Shown here: positions 43,252 through 51,301 of the stretch, one piece after another
How positions within the stretch are numbered: position 1 is the stretch's first letter
How the letters are laid out: the number at the start of each line of letters is the position of its first letter
Assembly (NCBI GenBank): GCA_023231065.1
Contig: JALNWE010000014.1
Span: 1 to 55,281, forward strand
Origin: Bacteroidales bacterium
Lineage (GTDB): Bacteria; Bacteroidota; Bacteroidia; Bacteroidales; FEN-979
Direction: 5' to 3'
Length of the DNA stretch: 55,281 bases
The notes under the pieces: generated by a model
The model's database searches: none
The model's input: only the letters and a program-made list of their open reading frames with translations
What the model was told of the DNA's origin: nothing
Translations under genes and position numbers: made by a program

Positions 43252-43842
43252 ATGAAACGAATGGAAGAAAAAGAGCTAATCATAAAAATCCAGGAGGGAG
43301 ATATCAATGCATTCAGGATTTTGGTGGATAATCACAAAAATCTGGTATGGCATATTGTTTTACGCATGGTCAGCAGACAGGATGATGCCGAGGACCTTTG
43401 CCAGGATATTTTCCTGCATATATTCAAGAACATAAGGAGTTTCAAGGGAAATTCGAAACTTTCTACCTGGATCGGATCTATTGCCTATCATGTTTGTATA
43501 GATTTTTTACGGAAAAAAGGGAAAGAAAAAATCATTTATACAGACCAGCTTCCGGAAAAAAACAAAAATTCAGCCCCCATAAACCCGATTATCGGAAGTA
43601 TGGACAGGGCCCATCTTAAAACAATGGTCCATCATATTGTTAATCAATTACCGGTCCAGTACCGTACGGTGATCACGCTTTATCACCTGGAAGGATGTTC
43701 GTATAAGGAAATTACGGAGATCACCGGTATGCCGGATGGAACCGTTAAAAGTTATATCAGCCGGGCAAGGGATATGATCCGGGAACAGGTAATTCACTGT
43801 ATCCCCGACATCCAGCCGGTGCTTTTTGATGCTAATGATTAA
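43252..43842 (+). CDS. ECF-family RNA polymerase sigma factor
   Basis: This 196-residue protein starts at ATG 43252, with an ATG at 43261 equally plausible. Region 2 contains 'DDAEDLCQDIFLHIFKNI' and 'LSTWIGSIAYHVCIDFLRKK'; region 4 contains 'LPVQYRTVITLYHLEGCSYKEI' and 'TGMPDGTVKSYISRARDMI'. A GTG at 43198 is an unlikely start because it lies upstream of the promoter boxes. It probably controls its own operon; the downstream gene is a candidate anti-sigma factor. Confidence 0.93.
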   Translation: MKRMEEKELIIKIQEGDINAFRILVDNHKNLVWHIVLRMVSRQDDAEDLCQDIFLHIFKNIRSFKGNSKLSTWIGSIAYHVCIDFLRKKGKEKIIYTDQLPEKNKNSAPINPIIGSMDRAHLKTMVHHIVNQLPVQYRTVITLYHLEGCSYKEITEITGMPDGTVKSYISRARDMIREQVIHCIPDIQPVLFDAND

Positions 43843-43930
43843 ATGCCTGAACTGACTTTTATGAAGTGTAAATTTTTAGGTTTTGATTTTTGATTTTCGA
43901 ATTAATGTTTTTCTGATCTATCTTTGTATT

Positions 43931-44290
43931 ATGGAAAAAGATCTGAATATTGAGCTGAACAAGGCTATTGATGAAATTCTCCGGAAACCTCCCGACATAG
44001 GCATCCCGGCAGATTTTACCGACCGCGTTGTATTCGCCGCGATGAAAAGACAAACAATGAAAGAATCCCTGAAGGAGTTTTTCTATAAATGTCTTATTGC
44101 CATCGCATCTTTTATTGTTTTCGGGATCATATTTTATTTTGTTACGGTAAGGACTCCGGATATGTTGCTCTCGGTTTTACTGCAAAACTGGCGGTTTATT
44201 TTGATTGTGGCTTTCCTTGGATTTTTTGTGCTTTTTAATGATCAGGTCATCCTCAAATATCTTTTTCGCAAATCACGATCGTTTTTCTGA
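43931..44290 (+). CDS. Small two-helix membrane protein, candidate anti-sigma factor
   Basis: This 119-residue protein starts at ATG 43931. The N-terminal soluble part (about 1-50, 'LNKAIDEILRKPPDIGIPADF') is followed by TM1 (about 52-75) and TM2 (about 84-104). The order sigma gene then cytosolic-head membrane protein, separated by 88 bases, suggests an anti-sigma-like partner. There is no zinc-binding HxxxCxxC of ZAS anti-sigma factors, so this is an inference from context. A TATCTTTG box at 43919 is 4 bases from the ATG, too close to count as a normal promoter. Confidence 0.65.
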   Translation: MEKDLNIELNKAIDEILRKPPDIGIPADFTDRVVFAAMKRQTMKESLKEFFYKCLIAIASFIVFGIIFYFVTVRTPDMLLSVLLQNWRFILIVAFLGFFVLFNDQVILKYLFRKSRSFF

Positions 44291-44323
44291 TGTTTTCCTG
44301 ACCGGTCCCGTAATTACCGAACC

Positions 44324-44995
44324 ATGATCAAAACCGAGAATGTATCAAAATTGTTCAGGACCACTGATGTAGTAACGAGAGCCCTGAACCAGGTCAGTTT
44401 TGAGATAAAAAAAGGCGAATTTATTGCCATTATGGGCCCTTCTGGCTGTGGCAAATCGACCCTGTTGAATATTTTGGGTTTGTTGGACAGTCCTTCTTCG
44501 GGAGAATATTTTTTTCTGGCCGAGAATGTGACCCGAATGTCTGAATGGCGGCGGGCAAAAATCAGGAAGCAGAATATTGGATTTGTTTTTCAGAATTTCA
44601 ACCTCATCGACGAACTCACCGTTTTCGAAAATGTTGAGCTCCCGTTACGCTATACCGGAATACCGGGAAAAGAGAGAAAAGACCGCGTTGAACAGATCCT
44701 TGATCAGGCTGAGTTGAGCAAACGAAAAAACCATTATCCAGGACAATTATCGGGTGGGCAGCAGCAGCGGGTGGCTTTCGCGCGCGCAATGATCGCCGAG
44801 CCATCCTTGATCCTGGCTGATGAACCTACCGGGAACCTGGATTCAGCGCATGGCGAAGAGATCATGAACCTATTAGCAAAAATGAATGAAAAGGGCGCTA
44901 CCATCGTTATGGTAACCCATAGTCAACGGGATGCCAAATACAGTCACAGGATCTTAAACCTGTTCGATGGACAAATTATCAGTGAGAACGAATGA
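44324..44995 (+). CDS. ABC transporter ATPase of the MacB/LolD type, without adjacent permease
   Basis: This 223-residue protein has Walker A 'MGPSGCGKSTLLNILGLLD', a Q-loop 'FVFQNFNLIDEL', signature 'LSGGQQQRVAFARAM', Walker B 'LILADEPTGNLDS' and H-loop 'VTHS'. This is the classic LolD/MacB ATPase pattern used with MacB-like permeases for lipoprotein sorting or export. No permease gene is adjacent. It follows the putative anti-sigma gene by 33 bases, so it probably belongs to the same operon. Confidence 0.93.
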   Translation: MIKTENVSKLFRTTDVVTRALNQVSFEIKKGEFIAIMGPSGCGKSTLLNILGLLDSPSSGEYFFLAENVTRMSEWRRAKIRKQNIGFVFQNFNLIDELTVFENVELPLRYTGIPGKERKDRVEQILDQAELSKRKNHYPGQLSGGQQQRVAFARAMIAEPSLILADEPTGNLDSAHGEEIMNLLAKMNEKGATIVMVTHSQRDAKYSHRILNLFDGQIISENE

Positions 44996-45233
44996 TCTGG
45001 CCCCTGATCTTTTTTCTTTTTTTCACTAATGCCATCACGGTATAAACCAGCGCCATGAATATGGCTCCTGACATCAATCCCGGATTTGTCCGGACAAAAT
45101 CTTTAAAACTGGTGAAGAGATGGGCGAATAAATATTGAAATCCATGCGCGATCGGGTCAACAATGGACGGAAATGAATTTAGCAGTACCTGAAAAATGTC
45201 AAGGGAGGCAAAAATGTTGTTCAGGGTTTCCAT
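44979..45233 (-). CDS. Small single-helix membrane protein, function unknown
   Basis: This 84-residue protein has an aromatic N-terminal part, a hydrophobic helix at about 54-71 (GLMSGAIFMALVYTVMAL) and a Lys/Arg-rich end (KKRKKIRG). Its 3' end overlaps the ABC ATPase gene by 17 bases on the opposite strand. Composition and gap-filling position support it, but it has no known relatives that I recognise. Confidence 0.5.
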   Translation of the reverse strand: METLNNIFASLDIFQVLLNSFPSIVDPIAHGFQYLFAHLFTSFKDFVRTNPGLMSGAIFMALVYTVMALVKKRKKIRGQIIRSH

Positions 45234-45325
45234 GGGATTAAATTTTCATCAAATTTACCATGGAGTTGTTCCTGGGAAAAATATTTTTCCACGAATGGCC
45301 GAAAAAAGGGGGTGAACGCCGACTT

Positions 45326-46765
45326 TTACTTCTCCAGTAACAATCTTATCAGTTGTGCAATTTCCGAATTCTGGATATAAGGGCCCCTTAAACTGTCGTA
45401 TTCATCGGCAAAATTCCGGTAGTGTTCGCAGCCTGCGCCTTTTGCATAAAAAGGAATAAGGGAATTGGTGTGATCAGTTGAATAGAACTGCATACCCGGA
45501 AGGTTACCTTTGCCATGATCTGTAACGGGGACAAAGGGTCCGTCACCCCATAAAAGACCGGTTTCATGATCGCCGGTGACGATGACCAACGTTTCATCCC
45601 AGCTACTATGCGTTTCAACCCAGCTGATCACTGTATTTACCGCATCACTGAATCCCGCTAATTCTTCGATCAGGCGGCCCTTCTGATTACCATGCGCCGC
45701 CCAGTCAATAGCTCCTCCTTCAACCATCAAGAAAAATCCCCTGGGATTGTTGTCCAGCACGTTTAAAGCGCCGCTTACCATTTCCGCTAAAGTCGGGACA
45801 GTGGAAATCATGGGGCTCATATTTGGGGAGGAATTATTTGTCTCACCATTTGCCCTGCTCCTTTCCTGTTGTAAAGTTGAATAGATTTCGGCGCATCCAA
45901 GGACCCGTTCCGGGGTCTTACCATACCCTAATTTTCTGAAATCCTCTTTTTTTGTGATTACCGTCCAGGGGTCAGGTTTCCCATCTCCATTACAATCATT
46001 AAGTTGCAGGTTTTTTCCTTTTATAGTAAATTGTATTTGTTTCCCGCTGCCTTTCATCATCTGTTGCCATAAAGCGCTATCCCCGACGTACTTTGCGTTT
46101 TTCCAGGATCCTTTTACAGCCTGGCCGTCCCCATCATACATGGGATTACCGCATCCCATGATCACATCGCAACGGCTGTTGAAAAACATCTGATAAGCGA
46201 TCCGGGAATAATCAGTCCTTAATTTATTATGGGCTACAAATCCGGCCGGTGTGGCATGACTGACTGGAACGGTCGTCACAATACCTGCCGATTTCCCCAT
46301 TCCTTTGGCCCATTCTGTGATATTGGAAAGGGTATCCTGGTTGATCGACATTCCGATGGCGTTGTTGTAAGTTTTAAATCCGGTTGCTATTGCAGTAGCC
46401 GCGGCGGCCGATTCGGTAAAATTCTTTTTCAGGTAACTGGTGTCGCTCCAGGCTGCCACAGTATTATACCCGGTTGTAAAATGATTGGAAGAAGGATTCC
46501 CTTCCGAAAAATGTCCTGCCTTGACGGGATACGTTGACATAGCCAGTTTTACCGGAAATTGTTCAAAAGGCTGGGCTTTTATGCCCTGATAGTAATTCAG
46601 GCACTGGATGTGGTTATATCCCATCCCATCGCCGATAAGGATGATAATATTTTTAAGAACAGGCAATCCTGCCAGTAAATGCGATGGAATTAATGAAAGC
46701 AGGCACAAACACAGGAAGAAAAATAGTGGTTTAAAGGATCGGATTACTTTGTTTCCGGGAATCAT
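45326..46765 (-). CDS. Alkaline phosphatase (PhoA-type)
   Basis: This 479-residue exported enzyme removes phosphate from esters in the periplasm. I start it at ATG 46765 (MIPGNKVIRSFK...), which gives a signal segment; a TTG at 46798 lies before the -7 box. Metal and active-site motifs are 'IIILIGDGMG' (Asp46), the nucleophile Ser in 'FTESAAAATAIATG', 'VEGGAIDWAAHGN' and 'VTGDHETG', plus the His of 'TDHTNSLIPF'. The usual Asp before the nucleophile is Glu (TES rather than TDS), an uncommon variant. It adjoins the 5'-nucleotidase, 83 bases apart. Confidence 0.93.
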   Translation of the reverse strand: MIPGNKVIRSFKPLFFFLCLCLLSLIPSHLLAGLPVLKNIIILIGDGMGYNHIQCLNYYQGIKAQPFEQFPVKLAMSTYPVKAGHFSEGNPSSNHFTTGYNTVAAWSDTSYLKKNFTESAAAATAIATGFKTYNNAIGMSINQDTLSNITEWAKGMGKSAGIVTTVPVSHATPAGFVAHNKLRTDYSRIAYQMFFNSRCDVIMGCGNPMYDGDGQAVKGSWKNAKYVGDSALWQQMMKGSGKQIQFTIKGKNLQLNDCNGDGKPDPWTVITKKEDFRKLGYGKTPERVLGCAEIYSTLQQERSRANGETNNSSPNMSPMISTVPTLAEMVSGALNVLDNNPRGFFLMVEGGAIDWAAHGNQKGRLIEELAGFSDAVNTVISWVETHSSWDETLVIVTGDHETGLLWGDGPFVPVTDHGKGNLPGMQFYSTDHTNSLIPFYAKGAGCEHYRNFADEYDSLRGPYIQNSEIAQLIRLLLEK

Positions 46766-46784
46766 GGAACCTCGTTTTTGTTTG

Positions 46785-46817
46785 CAAAGATAATCCAATT
46801 ATGGAAAAGAAGGGCAA
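46785..46817 (-). promoter_or_regulatory. Promoter of the alkaline phosphatase gene
   Basis: On the minus strand a -7 box TATCTTTG (46785-46792) is preceded by a TTG at 46815-46817, 22 bases upstream, slightly longer than usual. The ATG is 19 bases downstream of the -7 box. Confidence 0.5.
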
Positions 46818-46848
46818 TTGGCAAGTGATAACCTGGGCAGAAAACATT

Positions 46849-48297
46849 TCATGGCTTTAACAAAGCCCGGTTCACTCCGCTGTAATCTACTGTTTTTTTG
46901 CTTTTTAGAAAGTTGATCAGGGCTTCGGCCGTGGTGACTGACGCTGCGTTTCCCGGATCGCGGTGATCAAATTTGTAGGTCGCGGCTATATAGTTGTTCA
47001 TGGCCACGGAATACTCTTTCGAGGGATCTAATTTTTTTCCACAGGGTAACTTCATGGCAACTTCCCCGCATTGATGGTTCCCGTTATCTTTCACCGAATA
47101 GGTCATGCCGGATACCTGGAGATCGATCCCCTTTTCCAGCTGGTATGCATAACAGATCAGTGATTTTATCTCGTCGGCCTTCATTTTAAATATAACTACC
47201 TGGTTGCCGAACGGATCAAGTTTATAAATATCTTTCAAAGTGATATTCCCCTTTTCAATCGACTGTATCCTGATCCCGCCATTGTTCTGGAAAGCAAAAT
47301 CGACCTTTAATTGATCGGTAAGGGCATCGGTCATCAAGCTTCCCAGCTCACCGGCCCCTTCCATTTTTGTTTCAGTGACGCCGACCACCTTGCTGAATTC
47401 TTCATTCTCGTTGTACTTTTTAACCAGATCTTCCATCTCTTTGTTGCTGTTTTTGATGGCGCTCAATGGGACCACTTCATCCCGAATGCCGGTAATTTTT
47501 CCTTTCTCAATAGTAAGGACCGTTTTTCCAACATATTTCAGGTTTGACCCGGCCTGAACGATCCTTACCCCGTTCTCGGTCATGGACTTTTCGATGAGGG
47601 TATGGGAATGTCCCCCGATGATAAGATCAGCTTCGGGTAGGGAATCGGCGAGGCGGACATCCTCTTCGACACCCAGGTGGGTAAGGAGGATGAGGATGTT
47701 ATATTTTTCTTTCAGCCACCTGAAATCCAACGCCTTAGAGACTCCGTCGGAAAACCGGATACCGGTCATTTTTGAAGGGTGGGAGCTGGGAAGACCATTG
47801 GCATCAAGCTGGATCAATCCAAGAAAAGCAAGCGTAATATCAGGGCCTGCATTCAGGACAACATAAGGTTTGGGCTGTTTCAATATGGCCCCGGAAGCAT
47901 CAAGATTACAGCAGATGAAAGGGAAATTGGCCTGTCCGATCCTTTTATTCAGGAAGTCCTGGCCCAAATCAAATTCGTGGTTCCCAAAACAGCTGACGTC
48001 AAATCCACAATGGTTCATCAGGTCAATCATGGGATATCCTTTATCGGGGATCATATCCACCACGGGATTCCCCGTGAAGTTATCGCCTGCAGACACCAGG
48101 AAAACATACGGATGGATTTTACGAAGGCTGTCGGCCAGATAGGCCAGTTTTGGAAAATTATCGATCTTGGCATGCATGTCATTGGTATGAAGGATGATGA
48201 CCTCGACCGGTTCGACTTTTTCTGGATCCTGTGAAAAACCGATGGTGGCAAAGAACAGCATCATAGCTGTTAACATGCCGGAAAAATATTTAGTCAT
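46849..48297 (-). CDS. 5'-nucleotidase / UshA-like metallophosphatase
   Basis: This 482-residue exported enzyme has a signal peptide ending 'IGFSQ'. The calcineurin-like domain shows 'LHTNDMHAKI', 'VSAGDNFTGN', 'CFGNHEFD' and 'IIGGHSHT', the full dimetal set. The 5'-nucleotidase C-terminal domain follows at about 300-470, with 'FAFQNNGGIR', 'LKDIYKLDPFGNQ' and 'YIAATYKFDHRD'. It should release phosphate from nucleotides in the periplasm. Its first codons overlap the preceding gene at 48290-48297 by 8 bases, so the two are coupled. Confidence 0.93.
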   Translation of the reverse strand: MTKYFSGMLTAMMLFFATIGFSQDPEKVEPVEVIILHTNDMHAKIDNFPKLAYLADSLRKIHPYVFLVSAGDNFTGNPVVDMIPDKGYPMIDLMNHCGFDVSCFGNHEFDLGQDFLNKRIGQANFPFICCNLDASGAILKQPKPYVVLNAGPDITLAFLGLIQLDANGLPSSHPSKMTGIRFSDGVSKALDFRWLKEKYNILILLTHLGVEEDVRLADSLPEADLIIGGHSHTLIEKSMTENGVRIVQAGSNLKYVGKTVLTIEKGKITGIRDEVVPLSAIKNSNKEMEDLVKKYNENEEFSKVVGVTETKMEGAGELGSLMTDALTDQLKVDFAFQNNGGIRIQSIEKGNITLKDIYKLDPFGNQVVIFKMKADEIKSLICYAYQLEKGIDLQVSGMTYSVKDNGNHQCGEVAMKLPCGKKLDPSKEYSVAMNNYIAATYKFDHRDPGNAASVTTAEALINFLKSKKTVDYSGVNRALLKP

Positions 48298-48499
48298 GTC
48301 TTTTGGGTTTTTTAATATAAATATCGGCGCCTTCCATCAGTGCGCCGCCAGGGTCTGTTTCATTGCCAAACCGGTCATAAATCACCAGGGTACTGTTCAT
48401 AACCCTTAGGAAGGAGGGCCCTGAATATGCCAATACCGCATCGCCGGCAGTTGCTCCGTTGAAAATTTCGATTCGCTTTTTATTTACGGTAACCAACAT
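48290..48499 (-). CDS. Small beta-grasp-like (ThiS/MoaD-like) protein coupled to the 5'-nucleotidase
   Basis: This 69-residue protein begins 'MLVTVNKKRIEIFNGATAGDAVLAYS', matching the ThiS pattern of a strand, a polar residue, a Gly-Ala-Thr and an A-L-x-x-Y helix. It ends 'GADIYIKKPKRHD' and lacks the C-terminal GlyGly needed for sulfur transfer, so it is not a functional ThiS. It has no signal peptide. It overlaps the 5'-nucleotidase by 8 bases and is probably translated together with it. The role is unknown. Confidence 0.75.
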   Translation of the reverse strand: MLVTVNKKRIEIFNGATAGDAVLAYSGPSFLRVMNSTLVIYDRFGNETDPGGALMEGADIYIKKPKRHD

Positions 48500-48675
48500 A
48501 GGTCTTTTCCCAATACAATATTAATGATTTTTCAAACAAGCCTTCATGGTTGAAAACACATGGGCTGAGGCAAGGGTGGCATGGCCGCCCGTGTATTCAT
48601 CCACTCTTTCTCCATATTTAACCCCATTATTCCGGTGTTTGACGACTATTATTTTTTCAAACGGCCTTACCTACA

Positions 48676-48683
48676 TACTTTTG
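48676..48683 (+). promoter_or_regulatory. -7 box (TACTTTTG) of the RND efflux operon
   Basis: TACTTTTG matches TAnnTTTG, with a T-run about 19-23 bases upstream in place of a clear TTTG. Transcription would start near 48690, putting repeat copy C inside the 5' leader. Confidence 0.45.
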
Positions 48684-48694
48684 CGGCTTTGTCT

Positions 48695-48759
48695 ATGGAT
48701 GCTGGATTTTCCCTTCTCCTTGAGGAAGAGGGTCAGGGGATGAGGTGGATGGCTGGATA
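48695..48759 (-). repeat. Dispersed palindromic repeat, copy C, inverted
   Basis: This copy is the reverse complement of copies A and B. The core at 48711-48732 reads CCCTTCTCCT, TG, AGGAAGAGGG on the plus strand, with two mismatches between arms. It lies between the -7 box and the TolC-like start, so in RNA it would form a stem in the leader. Confidence 0.85.
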
Positions 48760-48810
48760 CCGGACAACAAGAGGTTAAAAAGTAGATTATTAATTTTTCA
48801 GTTTTTTCCG

Positions 48811-50151
48811 ATGAAACATAAATTACTCATTATTGGTTTTATATTTTTTCATTCATTGGTCACCGGCTATACTCAGGTAGCTCCTGAACGTGTGATCACC
48901 TTGCAGGAATGTCTGAAAATGGCCATCGAAAATAGCCCCAAACTGAAAATATCCGTCCTGGAACAAAACAAACTGCGTTACAAATATAAAGAGACCATCG
49001 GAAAAGGTTTGCCAAACATCAATATTTCCGGCGCTTTCGACAATTATGTCAGCCTACCGACCCAACTGATCCCCGGGGAATTTTTCGGGCGTCCCGGTGA
49101 ACTGATCCAGGTCCAATTTGGAACAACTTATAATTTGACAGCCGAACTGGCTGCCAGTCAATTAATCTATAACCAGCAGTACCTTGTGGGCGTAAGAATG
49201 TCAAAACTGATGATGGACCAAAATTTCCTTGCCAATGAAAAAACAAAGACTGATGTTATCTTCGAAGTTGCCCAGTCCTATTATCTGACCCAGATCATCC
49301 GAAACCAAATACAAAACCAACAGGATAATCTCCGGAAACTCGAAAAAGCCGAAAAGATCGCATCAAGTCAATACGAAAGCGGATTGATCAAGAAGATCGA
49401 CCTTGACCGGATCGTTGTTCAGAAACTCAATCTTCAGACCGAGATTGACCGCTTGCAGGTCTTGCTGGAACAAGGGCTCAACATGCAACGATATTACATG
49501 GGTCTTCCCATGGATCAACCCATTTCTTTTCCCGATTCCATACCAGCTTCAACTTTGAATGTTCAGGCAGCGCAGGATCTGTCGAAACACATCGACATCC
49601 GGCTTCTCGAAATGCAGAAACGATTGATCTATACCAACCTGAAACTGAACCAGGCAGGGTATTTCCCTTCCCTTTCGCTGATTGCGGGATTGAACTACAA
49701 CAACCAGAGTAACACCTATTATGTTTTCGGGAAATCCACGGAATGGTTTAATACCAGTTTGGTGGGGCTTCGTCTGAATGTCCCTGTTTTCAATGGATTA
49801 CAGCGCCATAGCCGGGTTAGTCAGTCGCGGGTGGAATTGCAGCAACTTCAGGTTGCCGAAGACGATACCAGAAAACTTTTACAGATCCAGTCACAGGATG
49901 CTGCCCGGAAGCTATTGGCCAGCATCGCGGCCGAGAAACGGCAACGCGAGAATATGCACCTTGCCAACCGGGTTTACGATGTATCACAGGATCAATATCA
50001 GAAAGGGATCATCCCCCTGACGGATCTGTTGAACGCGGAAACAGCGATGAGCGATGCGCAGACAAGCCATACCATGGCCCTGGTCCAGATGAAGATCGCG
50101 GAACTCGAATACCTCAATGCAAACGGCGACCTGCTGGAAATTGTCCAGTGA
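48811..50151 (+). CDS. TolC-family outer-membrane efflux channel
   Basis: This 446-residue protein has a signal peptide (about 1-20, 'IGFIFFHSLVTGYTQ') and then alternating coiled-coil helices typical of TolC. 'TLQECLKMAIENSPKLK' is the usual N-terminal helix, and a second repeat contains 'QDQYQKGIIPLTDLLNAET'. I start it at ATG 48811; the frame opening at 48745 begins inside the palindromic repeat. It forms the exit duct of the efflux pump encoded by the next two genes. Confidence 0.93.
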   Translation: MKHKLLIIGFIFFHSLVTGYTQVAPERVITLQECLKMAIENSPKLKISVLEQNKLRYKYKETIGKGLPNINISGAFDNYVSLPTQLIPGEFFGRPGELIQVQFGTTYNLTAELAASQLIYNQQYLVGVRMSKLMMDQNFLANEKTKTDVIFEVAQSYYLTQIIRNQIQNQQDNLRKLEKAEKIASSQYESGLIKKIDLDRIVVQKLNLQTEIDRLQVLLEQGLNMQRYYMGLPMDQPISFPDSIPASTLNVQAAQDLSKHIDIRLLEMQKRLIYTNLKLNQAGYFPSLSLIAGLNYNNQSNTYYVFGKSTEWFNTSLVGLRLNVPVFNGLQRHSRVSQSRVELQQLQVAEDDTRKLLQIQSQDAARKLLASIAAEKRQRENMHLANRVYDVSQDQYQKGIIPLTDLLNAETAMSDAQTSHTMALVQMKIAELEYLNANGDLLEIVQ

Positions 50152-50228
50152 CCATTGTTCATTGACAAATGACTATTGACTATTGCCTTAGCACATAAAT
50201 ACTTAACACTTATTAATTCTTCATTGAT

Positions 50229-51290
50229 ATGAAGCGTATCATAACCATCAGTCTGATTATAATTGTGATTGTCGGAGCATGTACAGCTACCTTGCTCCTG
50301 AACAAGAAAAAAATAGAGGAAAAATCGAAGATGGACGGGAACCTGAAGTCAATCCCGGTTTTTGTCACAAAGATTGCAAAAAGCCGGATCAGCGGTGATT
50401 TTACAACGAATGGTTCATTTTCGGCCATTCATGAGCTGACATTGGCTTCGGAAGGGCAGGGGAAGGTTGTGAGCTTACTTTTCAATACCGGCGATTTTGT
50501 AAAACAGGGGCAGGTACTGGCAAAACTCGACGACGAGGTGTTGCGGAGCCAGCTATCCTTAGCGCAGGTTGCCCTTGAAAAGGCTAAAACGGATCTCCGG
50601 AAATATGAAGGTCTTTTAAAGAATGATGCGATTTCGAGCCAGCAGGTTGAGGATGCCCGTTTGTTTGTCACAAAATCGGAAGCGGATGTTGTAACTTTAA
50701 AGAAACAACTGGACAATACGACGATCAAGGCGCCCATCCAGGGTACGATCGTAAGGAAGATGATTGAAACAGGATCGTTGCTGATGCCCGGATCACCGGT
50801 TGCGGAAATCGTGGACATCAGCTGTTTGAAATTCATTGCCAATGTTGCTGAAAGCGAAGCAGTACGGATAAAAGGCAACCAGAAGATCAACCTTTCTTCT
50901 TCTCTTTTTCCGGGGATCAATTATCCGGGTACCGTGGTCTCGGTTGGTGTGAAAGCCGATGAATCAAGGCGTTTCCCAATAGAAATTGAGGTGGTAAATG
51001 ATGCCCGCCATCCGCTTAAGGCAGGAATGTTCGGAACGGCAGCGTTTAGTTCTGGTATGGAACGCGAGTGTCTGACCATCCCGCGCCATACCATTATCGG
51101 TAGCGTAAAAGACCCCCAGGTCTATATTGTTGAAGGGAACCGGGCCTTTTTACGCGCGATCCGTATCGGTTCAGCCGATGATAAACAGGTGGAGGTGCTG
51201 GATGGGCTGAAGGAAGGGGAGCTGATCGTAACCTCAGGACAGATCAACCTCGACAACAATACTATCATAACCATTGTCAACGCTAAATAA
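50229..51290 (+). CDS. RND periplasmic adaptor (membrane fusion protein)
   Basis: This 353-residue protein has an N-terminal hydrophobic segment (about 5-22) with Cys at 'VGAC', which may be a lipobox or part of a membrane anchor. 'VVSLLFNTGDFVKQGQVLAKL' and 'IKAPIQGTIVRKMIETGSLLM' are the two lipoyl-like half motifs, on either side of a coiled-coil hairpin. The C-terminal part is beta-barrel and membrane-proximal. It links the RND pump to the TolC-like channel; the genes are 77 and 11 bases apart. Confidence 0.93.
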   Translation: MKRIITISLIIIVIVGACTATLLLNKKKIEEKSKMDGNLKSIPVFVTKIAKSRISGDFTTNGSFSAIHELTLASEGQGKVVSLLFNTGDFVKQGQVLAKLDDEVLRSQLSLAQVALEKAKTDLRKYEGLLKNDAISSQQVEDARLFVTKSEADVVTLKKQLDNTTIKAPIQGTIVRKMIETGSLLMPGSPVAEIVDISCLKFIANVAESEAVRIKGNQKINLSSSLFPGINYPGTVVSVGVKADESRRFPIEIEVVNDARHPLKAGMFGTAAFSSGMERECLTIPRHTIIGSVKDPQVYIVEGNRAFLRAIRIGSADDKQVEVLDGLKEGELIVTSGQINLDNNTIITIVNAK

Positions 51291-51301
51291 TCTTCGCGGT
51301 C

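Larger units (their letters stand above)
48500..48810. other. Divergent intergenic region upstream of the RND efflux operon
   Basis: This 311-base gap separates the small beta-grasp gene (minus) from the TolC-like gene (plus). It holds a -7 box at 48676-48683 and palindromic repeat copy C at 48695-48759. No protein-like ORF is visible; frames that start inside the repeat are not credible. Confidence 0.6.

Noticed and set aside
43919..43926. TATCTTTG box before the putative anti-sigma gene
   Set aside because: It ends only 4 bases from the ATG and has no -33 element, so it is probably a chance match in AT-rich sequence.
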